Under the pieces are notes generated by a model that was not told where the DNA came from, did not search any database, and worked only from the letters and a program-made list of their open reading frames with translations. The position numbers and the translations under genes are program-made. Shown piece by piece: positions 1 to 5,283 of a stretch of DNA of 5,283 nucleotides (within the stretch, counting starts at the first letter, position 1; every line of letters begins with the position of its first letter). The stretch comes from Sulfurimonas sp. (lineage in GTDB: Bacteria; Campylobacterota; Campylobacteria; Campylobacterales; Sulfurimonadaceae), in contig JAMORZ010000167.1 in assembly GCA_027063295.1 (NCBI GenBank), positions 1 to 5,283 on the forward strand. Direction: 5' to 3'.

Positions 1-151
1 TATAGAATCAGCACAGTCTCAGATCCGTGATGTTGATTTTGCTGCAGAGTCTGCAAGATTTTCAAAACTCAATCTCTTGATGCAATCAGGAAGCTATGCA
101 ATGACACAAGCAAACGCAGTGCAGCAGAATATAATGAGATTGCTCCAATAA
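1..151 (+). CDS. Flagellin, C-terminal end (5'-truncated by window edge)
   Basis: This is the last 49 codons of a flagellin gene, read from base 2 to the TAA at 149-151. It encodes the C-terminal D1/D0 helix that lines the filament core, with the flagellin hallmarks SQIRDVDFAAESA, QSGSYAM and QANAVQQN and the ending LLQ. Aligned without gaps, 39 of 49 residues match the end of the complete flagellin just downstream, so the two are tandem paralogues. The N-terminus, variable region and promoter lie outside the window. The same-strand arrangement 59 bases ahead of a second flagellin resembles the flaA/flaB pairs of Campylobacter. Identity as flagellin is very secure, but which paralogue it is cannot be told. 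Confidence 0.95.
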   Translation, partial: IESAQSQIRDVDFAAESARFSKLNLLMQSGSYAMTQANAVQQNIMRLLQ

Positions 152-158
152 CAAAAGA

Positions 159-174
159 GGGAATGGTATTTGCT
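159..174 (+). promoter_or_regulatory. Possible sigma-54 (RpoN) promoter of the second flagellin
   Basis: GG at 160-161 and GC at 172-173 are separated by exactly 10 bases, the invariant spacing of -24/-12 promoters. The -12 element is a perfect TTGCT. Against TGGCACG-N4-TTGCW, 9 of 12 defined positions match (mismatches at 159, 162 and 164). Transcription would start near 185, leaving a leader of about 26 bases that contains the ribosome binding site. In Campylobacter and Helicobacter flaB is RpoN-dependent, which fits. The site is inferred from one short match. Confidence 0.45.
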
Positions 175-178
175 TTTG

Positions 179-205
179 ATCCTTTGAAATTATAAAAAAA
201 AGGAT
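179..205 (+). promoter_or_regulatory. Hairpin covering the ribosome binding site of the second flagellin
   Basis: ATCCTTT (179-185) and AAAGGAT (199-205) are perfect 7-base inverted repeats with a 13-base A/T-rich loop; a G-U pair (178/206) could extend the stem. The right arm contains the Shine-Dalgarno AAGGA (200-204), 6 bases before the ATG at 211, so in a read-through transcript the site would be masked. A transcript starting near 185 from the sigma-54-like site would lack almost all of the left arm. The inverted repeat is seen; any regulatory effect is inferred, and the stem is weak. Confidence 0.4.
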
Positions 206-210
206 TTGTT

Positions 211-1029
211 ATGGGTTTTAGGATCAATACAAATGTTGGTGCTATGAATGCACACATGTATTCAACAAACAACAATGTTGCACTAGATAAAAGTTTAGCA
301 TCACTTTCATCTGGTTTACGTATCAATAAAGCAGCGGATGATTCATCTGGATTATCTATTGCAAACAAATTGTCTGCTCAATCTAATGGTTTAGGTCAAG
401 CGATCAGAAATGCAAATGATGGTATGGGTCTTATCCAAACTGCTGATGGTGCACTTGAAGAGTACACAAACATTCTTAACAGAATCCGTACACTTGCAGT
501 TCAAGGTGCCAATGATACACAAGACAGTGCATCACGTACATATATTGGTAAAGAGATGATTCGTTTACAATCTGAGTTAAATCATATTGCAAATGAGACA
601 AAATTTAATGGTAAAACATTACTTGACTCAACTGTAACTTACAAATTCCATGTAGGTGCTTACAAAGATGAAACAACAGATACTGAAATCAGTGATATGA
701 ATACGGATGCTGTGTTTGCTAACCAGATTTCAGGTCTTACAACACAAGCATCAGCAGAGACTATCATCTCTATGATGGATAGTGCACTCAATACTGTTGC
801 AAACCTTCGTGCGACACTTGGTGCGGCTCAAAACCAACTTGAATCAACTGTTAGAAATATCTCAGTAACTCAAGTAAATGTAACAGCTGCAGAATCACAA
901 ATCCGTGATGTTGACTTTGCTGCAGAGTCTGCTAACTTCTCTAAACATAACCTTCTTGCACAATCAGGAAGCTATGCTATGAGTCAAGCAAATGCAGTGC
1001 AACAAAATGTAATGAAACTACTTCAGTAG
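211..1029 (+). CDS. fla: Flagellin, short form (272 aa)
   Basis: This is a structural subunit of the flagellar filament, exported by the flagellar type III system and polymerised at the tip. The N-terminal D0/D1 half covers about residues 1-140, with MGFRINTNV, SGLRINKAADDSSGLSI, the IRNANDGM segment and NRIRTLAVQ. The C-terminal D1/D0 half covers about 195-272, with SQIRDVDFAAE and the terminal LLQ. The middle is very short: about 136-195 replaces the large D2/D3 domains, making the protein about half the length of Campylobacter FlaA (over 550 residues). That short middle is rich in Ser/Thr (17 of 60), which could be glycosylation targets for the neighbouring Maf protein. There is no cysteine. 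The ATG at 211 is preceded by AAGGA at a 6-base spacing. It lies in tandem with another flagellin upstream and converges on maf. The family call is certain; the paralogue name is not. Confidence 0.97.
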   Translation: MGFRINTNVGAMNAHMYSTNNNVALDKSLASLSSGLRINKAADDSSGLSIANKLSAQSNGLGQAIRNANDGMGLIQTADGALEEYTNILNRIRTLAVQGANDTQDSASRTYIGKEMIRLQSELNHIANETKFNGKTLLDSTVTYKFHVGAYKDETTDTEISDMNTDAVFANQISGLTTQASAETIISMMDSALNTVANLRATLGAAQNQLESTVRNISVTQVNVTAAESQIRDVDFAAESANFSKHNLLAQSGSYAMSQANAVQQNVMKLLQ

Positions 1030-1052
1030 TAGTTTCTTTACACAAAACTACT
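1028..1052 (+). terminator. Weak hairpin at the end of the flagellin gene
   Basis: AGTAGTTT (1028-1035) pairs perfectly with AAACTACT (1045-1052) around a 9-base loop. The left arm overlaps the TAG stop codon (1027-1029). No U-tract follows directly, so on its own it is not a convincing terminator. It may protect the 3' end of the flagellin mRNA, or act together with the stronger hairpin that begins 4 bases further on. Confidence 0.35.
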
Positions 1053-1055
1053 TTC

Positions 1056-1081
1056 AAAAAAGAGGTTTTATCCTCTTTTTT
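1056..1081. terminator. Bidirectional rho-independent terminator between flagellin and maf
   Basis: AAAAAAGAGG (1056-1065) and CCTCTTTTTT (1072-1081) form a perfect 10-base inverted repeat with a 6-base loop. The GAGG/CCTC core is flanked by A-tracts and T-tracts, giving a U-run on either strand. It sits 27 bases after the flagellin stop. It also overlaps the first two bases (on the + strand) of the maf stop codon at 1080-1082, so it can end both convergent transcripts. Confidence 0.8.
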
Positions 1082-3110
1082 ATTTTACTTCTATCTCTTT
1101 TGCTATCTCTTGCATAGTATCTCTAAAGTAACTAATCACTCTAATCATCTGAGGGATGATAACTTTATCTAACTGTTTTGTAAGTTTTTTTGTATTTTTA
1201 ATCTCTTTTGTATTGATAAGATCGAAAATATAGCCACTGACAAATTGTAGATAGAGGGTAATGATATAGTTCATATCTGATGTATGTGTATCGTCACTCT
1301 CTTCAGAGAGGATACTTTGAAATGTTCCCAAAAGATTGTAGTGGTATTGGTTGAGATCTCCATGTGGCGTTTGAAGATGTTTTTTCAAGATAGCGATAAC
1401 TTCATTATAATAATCTATACGTTTTTTAATATCTTGATACTCTTCTTGTGTTAAAAAGTTTTCACTTCTTTCATCAAAGATCTGACGAAGTTGTGTGTAG
1501 AGTTCATTTTTATCGATCTTCTCAAGAGTTCTTATCTCAGCAATAGGTGTAGCGATAGTATCATCGATATATGCTCCATCACTAAGGTTGTAAGATGATG
1601 TTGTTGGTAATTTATATGTTTTTGAGATCGCATTACATTCACGCCTCATTGCATCAAATAAAACAGATGTATAAACTTTGTCTTGGAAGTTTCCATCTAC
1701 TTCGATGATCTCATTTTTTGCTTCAACACTTCCGCCAACATCTTCATTCATCTCTAATGTTACTTTTCTTGTATGGGAGTGGGTTGTACTGTGTGTTTGC
1801 CCTGTTTTTTGGTCTGTAGCAAAGTCAAGTCCAAGAAGGTAGATCTCTTTTGCCCCAAGATAGAGTAAAAGTCCGTAACTCAAAGAGCCTATATTTGAGG
1901 AAGTGATACCGCTAAAACCTTTTTTATAACGTGAACTCCCTTCGATAATGTAAACATTTTTTTGCTGAAACTTTTGGGTAAATTCAGGATAGCTCATACC
2001 ACCAAACAAGCAGATACTCTCATCAAAGAAACTCATATCTTTTACTTTTTCAATATGTGGCATAGCATCGGAAAATCCATGAACATGGGTAATGATGTCT
2101 GGTTTGATCTCCATCTCTTCAAACTTTGACATCAAGGCACTCACAATCACAATGATAAAGTTTTGATGATTTTCTTTAAGCCATTTCAGGTTATTATCGA
2201 GCGATGGACCTGCACCGATGAGTAAGAGTGGCTTTTGTGTCAATGGCGTATCTTCATAGCTTGTTGCGATATTTAAGATCTTGTAGCGATTTTTGAGATA
2301 CTCCAAAGGACGAAGCAAAGATGTCATCAGTGCCGCATAGTTAAATGTAAGGTATGTTTGTGTTACGATAATATTTTGGATATCTTTGAGTCTTCTTTCA
2401 TCGTGACTGAGCATGTGAAAAAACTTTATGTAATGGTTGTAGATAAACTGTTCATATAAAAATGCTTGAACAGTGTTTTTAAACTCACTTGGCTCATCAA
2501 AGATGCTAAAGAAGATTTTTGCACCTTGTGTTGTAAGTGATTCAAAATCTGTTACAAACAAAGAGAGGCGAAAAAGCTCCAAATCATCTTCGATGATAAG
2601 GTAAACATTTGAATGAATTTTTTCATGTACTGCACCGATATGTGTCCCTAGACCAACTCCAACAAAGATAAACTTATAGAGTTTTTTCATAGTTGTTTGT
2701 GTTTTTGCTGCATGTTTGTTGGAGTAGTTGATGAGTGAAGCAACTGTGGAGTAGCTGTATTTGATAACATCTTTTGTTTCTAAATCTTTTGGATCTACCT
2801 CGTCAAAGCTAAGATTATAAAATGTTTCAAAAAGGTTATCAACTTTTTTATAGTCTATACTCTGTTCAACTTGTTTTGCATACTCATTTGAGTCTGAACC
2901 ATAAAGATAGTTACCTGTTTCTAGCTCTAAAACATCAAAATACCCTTCGGTTTTGTACTCAAGCGAGTATCTTTCTTGGTAGTAGTTTTTCTCTATGGCA
3001 AGATTGAGTGCTTCTAGTTTTTCAAAGAGTTTAGGATCGCTTCTTTGTAAAAAAAGTAGGTTTTTTTGGTAGGTTTGTATCGCTTTTTCTTCCACACTCT
3101 GTTGTTGCAT
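1080..3110 (-). CDS. maf: Maf-family motility accessory factor, DUF115 flagellin glycosyltransferase
   Basis: Maf proteins are cytoplasmic enzymes thought to transfer nonulosonic acids (pseudaminic or legionaminic acid) from CMP-sugars to Ser/Thr of flagellin. With the preferred start the protein has 676 residues, normal for the family. Visible features are a Rossmann-like VGVGLGTH at about 150-157 followed by IIEDD, then the DUF115 core with the nucleotide-binding GAGPSLD at 299-305, LLGLDFA at 425-431 and GQTHS at 437-441. The last ~140 residues look helical. There is no signal peptide or membrane segment. An ATG at 3128 would add six residues but has no ribosome binding site. The ATG at 3110 has AAAGGA 5 bases upstream and is preferred. 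The gene converges on a flagellin and diverges from a nonulosonate operon, which supports its role. The exact sugar donor is inferred. Confidence 0.9.
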   Translation of the reverse strand: MQQQSVEEKAIQTYQKNLLFLQRSDPKLFEKLEALNLAIEKNYYQERYSLEYKTEGYFDVLELETGNYLYGSDSNEYAKQVEQSIDYKKVDNLFETFYNLSFDEVDPKDLETKDVIKYSYSTVASLINYSNKHAAKTQTTMKKLYKFIFVGVGLGTHIGAVHEKIHSNVYLIIEDDLELFRLSLFVTDFESLTTQGAKIFFSIFDEPSEFKNTVQAFLYEQFIYNHYIKFFHMLSHDERRLKDIQNIIVTQTYLTFNYAALMTSLLRPLEYLKNRYKILNIATSYEDTPLTQKPLLLIGAGPSLDNNLKWLKENHQNFIIVIVSALMSKFEEMEIKPDIITHVHGFSDAMPHIEKVKDMSFFDESICLFGGMSYPEFTQKFQQKNVYIIEGSSRYKKGFSGITSSNIGSLSYGLLLYLGAKEIYLLGLDFATDQKTGQTHSTTHSHTRKVTLEMNEDVGGSVEAKNEIIEVDGNFQDKVYTSVLFDAMRRECNAISKTYKLPTTSSYNLSDGAYIDDTIATPIAEIRTLEKIDKNELYTQLRQIFDERSENFLTQEEYQDIKKRIDYYNEVIAILKKHLQTPHGDLNQYHYNLLGTFQSILSEESDDTHTSDMNYIITLYLQFVSGYIFDLINTKEIKNTKKLTKQLDKVIIPQMIRVISYFRDTMQEIAKEIEVK

Positions 3111-3115
3111 AGTTA

Positions 3116-3121
3116 TCCTTT
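3116..3121 (-). promoter_or_regulatory. Ribosome binding site deciding the maf start
   Basis: On the minus strand AAAGGA lies 5 bases before the ATG whose first base is 3110. It lies inside the six extra codons of the longer reading that starts at 3128. The sequence just before 3128 has no purine-rich site, so translation most likely begins at 3110. Confidence 0.75.
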
Positions 3122-3142
3122 TGTGCATATTGAAAGGTTTTA

Positions 3143-3158
3143 AGCAAATGTTATACCT
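3143..3158 (-). promoter_or_regulatory. Possible sigma-54 promoter of maf
   Basis: On the minus strand GG (complement of 3156-3157) and GC (complement of 3144-3145) are exactly 10 bases apart, with a perfect TTGCT -12 element. Of 12 consensus positions, 8 match; the -24 part beyond GG is poor. A start near 3132 would give a leader of about 22 bases that includes the ribosome binding site, consistent with translation from 3110. The same segment contains TATAAC, which could instead be a sigma-70 -10 box. Confidence 0.35.
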
Positions 3159-3170
3159 AAAGAATCTATC

Positions 3171-3186
3171 TGGAACACTCTTCGCT
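3171..3186 (+). promoter_or_regulatory. Possible sigma-54 promoter of the nonulosonate operon
   Basis: TGGAACA, four bases, then TCGCT matches TGGCACG-N4-TTGCW at 9 of 12 positions, with GG (3172-3173) and GC (3184-3185) exactly 10 bases apart. The mismatches are at 3174, 3177 and 3183. Transcription would start near 3197, giving a leader of about 31 bases. It lies 12 bases from the opposing maf site. A TAAAAT at 3196-3201 could instead serve sigma-70. Confidence 0.45.
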
Positions 3187-3227
3187 TAGTTTCTTTAAAA
3201 TAATGAAAAATAACCGATGGTAATGGT

Positions 3228-4280
3228 ATGAAAACAATAGAAAAGATAAAACTACATCCAGACTCCACTATCAAAGAAGCACTTCTTGCTATCGATAAGG
3301 GTGCGATGAAGATAGCAGTTGTTGTAGATAAAGATGGGAAGCTTGTTGGTGTTTTGACCGATGGTGATATCCGTAGAGGATTGTTGCATGGTATGGGACT
3401 TGAGGCATCTATTGGGGGGATTATGCAGACAAACCCTTTTGTTTGTTCTGTCAATGACTCTCGTGAAGATATCCTCACTCGCGTTTTGGGAAAAAAGATA
3501 TACCATATCCCCATTTTGGACAAAGATGGCAGATTTGTCGGTATCGAAGATATCGAAGCTCTTATCCAGTCTTCTCGCAAACCAAATAGAGTTGTTTTGA
3601 TGGTAGGAGGGCTTGGCTCACGTCTGAGACCTTTGACAGAAAATCTGCCAAAACCGATGCTCAAAGTTGGAAATCGTCCTATCTTGGAGACGATTATCCG
3701 TAACTTTAAAAGTTATGGGTTTGAAGATATTATCCTCTCAGTAAACTACAAGGCAGAGCTTGTGAGGGAGTATTTTGGCGATGGAAGTGGTTTTGGTGTG
3801 AAGATAGAGTATGTTTATGAAGATAAGCGTATGGGAACAGCAGGGGCACTCTCACTAATGAGAGAGAAGTTTGATGAGCCGTTTTTTGTGATGAATGGTG
3901 ATCTGCTTACTAATGTAAACTTTGAACATTTTTTAAACTTTCATCTTGAGCAAGAGAGCATTGCTACTATGGCGGTGCGTGAGTATGAGTATCAAGTCCC
4001 TTTTGGGGTGGTAAATCAGCATGATGGTGAGATAACCTCAATAGTGGAAAAACCAAAACAACGTTACTATGTAAACGCAGGGATCTACATACTCTCCCCT
4101 GAAGTTTTGGAGTATATCCCCGATGATGAGTTCTACGATATGCCAACTCTGTTTGACACACTGATAGAGAAGCAAAAAAAGCCTATCTCTTTTCCTGTGC
4201 ATGAGTATTGGCTCGATATTGGGCAGATGAAACAGCTAGAGCAAGCTCGTGCAGAGTACTTTAGTGTGTTTGGGGAGTAA
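3228..4280 (+). CDS. ptmE: CBS-domain sugar-1-phosphate nucleotidyltransferase, PtmE-like
   Basis: This 350-residue protein fuses two CBS domains (about 1-60 and 63-117) to a nucleotidyltransferase (about 120-350). CBS signs include VVVDKDGKLVGVLTDGDIRRG and, in the second repeat, HIPILDKDGRFVGI. The catalytic half has the nucleotide-binding GGLGSRLRPLT (127-137) and PKPM (141-144), NGD (223-225) with a metal-binding Asp, EKP (274-276), VNAGIY (282-287) and WLDIG (328-332). In Campylobacter, PtmE is a GlcN-1-phosphate guanylyltransferase with this architecture, opening the GDP-sugar route to CMP-legionaminic acid. The CBS pair probably binds a nucleotide and regulates activity. The substrate here is inferred; a mannose- or heptose-phosphate guanylyltransferase is the alternative, but the CMP-nonulosonate synthetase two genes on favours PtmE. 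The start ATG has only a weak ribosome binding site. It is first in a tightly packed operon. Confidence 0.8.
   Translation: MKTIEKIKLHPDSTIKEALLAIDKGAMKIAVVVDKDGKLVGVLTDGDIRRGLLHGMGLEASIGGIMQTNPFVCSVNDSREDILTRVLGKKIYHIPILDKDGRFVGIEDIEALIQSSRKPNRVVLMVGGLGSRLRPLTENLPKPMLKVGNRPILETIIRNFKSYGFEDIILSVNYKAELVREYFGDGSGFGVKIEYVYEDKRMGTAGALSLMREKFDEPFFVMNGDLLTNVNFEHFLNFHLEQESIATMAVREYEYQVPFGVVNQHDGEITSIVEKPKQRYYVNAGIYILSPEVLEYIPDDEFYDMPTLFDTLIEKQKKPISFPVHEYWLDIGQMKQLEQARAEYFSVFGE
4272..4277 (+). promoter_or_regulatory. Ribosome binding site of the radical SAM gene
   Basis: GGGGAG lies in the last codons of the ptmE-like gene, 6 bases before the ATG at 4284. It supports that start over the in-frame ATG at 4293 and suggests translation coupled to the gene upstream. 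Confidence 0.65.
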
Positions 4281-4283
4281 AAG

Positions 4284-5132
4284 ATGCAAAAGATGAAAAA
4301 AAAACTCAACTTTGATGTGTGTACATTTTGTAACCATAAATGTAGTTTTTGCTCCAACTCTGATGAGCGAACCATCAAGTACCAAACAAGTGTAGATGAG
4401 TTCAAAAAAGTTATGAGAAATGTTTTGAAGTATGTGGAGTGTGATGAGATAGGGCTCTCTGCAAAAGGGGAAGTACTGGTAAATAATGACTTTACAAAGA
4501 TACTTAAAGCTTCAAAAGAGGAGTTTGGGATAGATTATGTCTATATCAGTTCCAACGGTGCACTCTTAGATGAAAAAAAAGCTGTTGAGATCATAGAAGC
4601 TGGGCTTGATAGTATCAAGTTCTCCATCAATGCGCTTGATAGTGAGAGTTATAAAGAGGTGCATAAAAAAGATGATTTTAAAACTGTGGTTGCAAACTTT
4701 CAAACACTTCTGCGTTTAAAAAAAGAGAGATACCCTAAGCTAAAACTCTTTTTATCTTCTGTAATAGATCTGAGTCAAGAGGAACTAGAGAGTGGTTTTA
4801 GAGAGCTTTTTAGTGAGAACTTTGAGTTTATCGATGGCATATCACTCTATGCTCTTACATATACTCCTAAGTTTAAGGTAGATGCAACCCAACAACCTAC
4901 AAAAAAATGCTCTATCCCTTTTAGAGAACTCTATATCAATTCAGATGGAAGTTTGGGGCTTTGTTGTAAAGACTACTTCGATGAAGTAAATTTTGGCTCA
5001 CTTTTAGAGAATGATTTTATGGAAGTTTATAACTCTGATGCCTTTAAAGAGGTAAGAGAGATGCATAAAAAGAGTGAGTTTCCTGATGGGCATCTGTGTA
5101 AAAACTGTCTGCTTTTTGATGGGGGTATGTAG
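4284..5132 (+). CDS. Radical SAM protein with reduced SPASM domain, function unknown
   Basis: This is a 282-residue radical SAM enzyme. The [4Fe-4S]/SAM-binding CxxxCxxC is C16-C20-C23, in CNHKCSFC. KGE at 61-63 matches the usual GGEP position, and ISSNGALL (88-95) and IKFSINALDSESY (111-123) follow as in other family barrels. The C-terminal part is SPASM-like: C209-X12-G222-X4-C227, a second Cys at 228, and C272-X2-C275. The protein ends seven residues after C275, so the later cysteines of a full SPASM domain are missing and probably only one auxiliary cluster forms. It starts 3 bases after the ptmE-like gene and overlaps the CMP-sugar synthetase by one base. A role in sugar or nonulosonate biosynthesis is therefore likely, but the reaction is unknown; dehydrogenation or epimerisation of a sugar nucleotide, or peptide modification, are possibilities. 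No precursor-peptide gene is visible. The family call is secure; the function is not. Confidence 0.9.
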   Translation: MQKMKKKLNFDVCTFCNHKCSFCSNSDERTIKYQTSVDEFKKVMRNVLKYVECDEIGLSAKGEVLVNNDFTKILKASKEEFGIDYVYISSNGALLDEKKAVEIIEAGLDSIKFSINALDSESYKEVHKKDDFKTVVANFQTLLRLKKERYPKLKLFLSSVIDLSQEELESGFRELFSENFEFIDGISLYALTYTPKFKVDATQQPTKKCSIPFRELYINSDGSLGLCCKDYFDEVNFGSLLENDFMEVYNSDAFKEVREMHKKSEFPDGHLCKNCLLFDGGM

Positions 5133-5283
5133 TGTATAAAGGTAAAAAAATTTTAGCAATTATCCCCGCTCGTGGGGGTAGTAAACGACTAAAACATAAA
5201 AATATACTTGATTTGGCCGCAAAACCTCTTGTCGCTTGGAGTATAGAGGCTGCAAAAGGCTCGAACTATATTGACAGAGTGAT
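5132..5283 (+). CDS. legF: CMP-nonulosonic acid synthetase, LegF/NeuA family, N-terminus (3'-truncated)
   Basis: The first 50 codons are seen before the window ends. The N-terminal signature IIPARGGSKRLKHKNI is the CTP-binding loop of acylneuraminate cytidylyltransferases, which join CTP to a nonulosonic acid to give the CMP-sugar used by glycosyltransferases such as Maf. A further conserved segment, KPLVAWSIEAA, follows. The start is a GTG overlapping the previous stop as TAGTG; the run GGGGG at 5121-5125 is the only candidate ribosome binding site, so translation is probably coupled. Sequence alone does not separate LegF, PseF and NeuA; the PtmE-like neighbour favours LegF (legionaminic acid). 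The family call is firm, the symbol tentative. Confidence 0.8.
   Translation, partial: MYKGKKILAIIPARGGSKRLKHKNILDLAAKPLVAWSIEAAKGSNYIDRV

Noticed and set aside
191..196. TATAAA as a sigma-70 -10 box with TTTGCT (169-174) as -35 for the second flagellin
   Set aside because: Transcription would start near 203, inside or past the ribosome binding site, leaving almost no leader. The sigma-54 reading of the same region fits better.
69..368. 99-codon minus-strand open frame across the flagellin junction
   Set aside because: It lies antisense to two clear flagellin reading frames and resembles no known protein; it is a shadow frame.
2822..3007. 61-codon plus-strand open frame inside maf
   Set aside because: It is antisense to conserved maf sequence, with no ribosome binding site and no recognisable domain.
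3228..3590. CBS pair as a separate gene or a recent fusion
   Set aside because: The CBS-CBS-nucleotidyltransferase order is the normal PtmE-type architecture and the frame is continuous without a break.
3140..3664. 174-codon minus-strand open frame
   Set aside because: It is antisense to the conserved CBS/nucleotidyltransferase gene and covers the divergent promoter region; its composition (many Ser/Pro/Ile) is typical of a shadow frame.
4284..5132. A RiPP (peptide natural product) maturase with a nearby precursor peptide
   Set aside because: SPASM enzymes often act on peptides, but there is no small precursor gene and no spare space: the flanking genes abut or overlap and belong to sugar metabolism.

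Overview
This window looks like part of a flagellin and flagellin-glycosylation locus from a member of the Campylobacterota (Epsilonproteobacteria), most likely a free-living Sulfurimonas-type organism. This rests on low G+C with A/T-ending codons, short Campylobacter-like flagellins starting MGFRINTNVGAMNAH, a Maf-family glycosyltransferase beside the flagellins, and a PtmE-like enzyme followed by a CMP-nonulosonate synthetase. The assignment comes from reading the sequence, not from a database search.

Layout: (1) 1-151 is the 3' end of a first flagellin gene (+). (2) A 59-base spacer carries a possible sigma-54 site and a hairpin that would cover the next ribosome binding site. (3) 211-1029 is a complete 272-residue flagellin (+). 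(4) 1028-1081 holds two hairpins; the second is a bidirectional terminator between convergent genes. (5) 1080-3110 (-) is a Maf/DUF115 flagellin glycosyltransferase, best started at 3110 rather than 3128. (6) 3111-3227 is a divergent promoter region with two back-to-back sigma-54-like sites. (7) 3228-4280 (+) is a two-CBS-domain plus sugar nucleotidyltransferase protein (PtmE-like). (8) 4284-5132 (+) is a short radical SAM protein with a reduced SPASM domain. (9) From 5132 to the window end (+) is the start of a CMP-nonulosonic acid synthetase (LegF/NeuA type). Genes 7-9 are spaced by 3 bases or overlap by 1 and form an operon.

Likely joint role: the rightward operon makes an activated nonulosonic acid, by analogy with Campylobacter CMP-legionaminic acid made through GDP-sugars begun by PtmE. 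Maf then transfers such a sugar to Ser/Thr of flagellin before export and filament assembly. All three transcription units have a GG-N10-GC sigma-54-like element at a sensible distance, suggesting shared control with flagellar genes. The least explained part is the radical SAM/SPASM protein between PtmE and the CMP-sugar synthetase, which may carry out an undescribed step or variant of the sugar pathway. No RNA genes, CRISPR arrays, insertion sequences or other mobile elements were seen, and no stretch over 300 bases lacks a gene.
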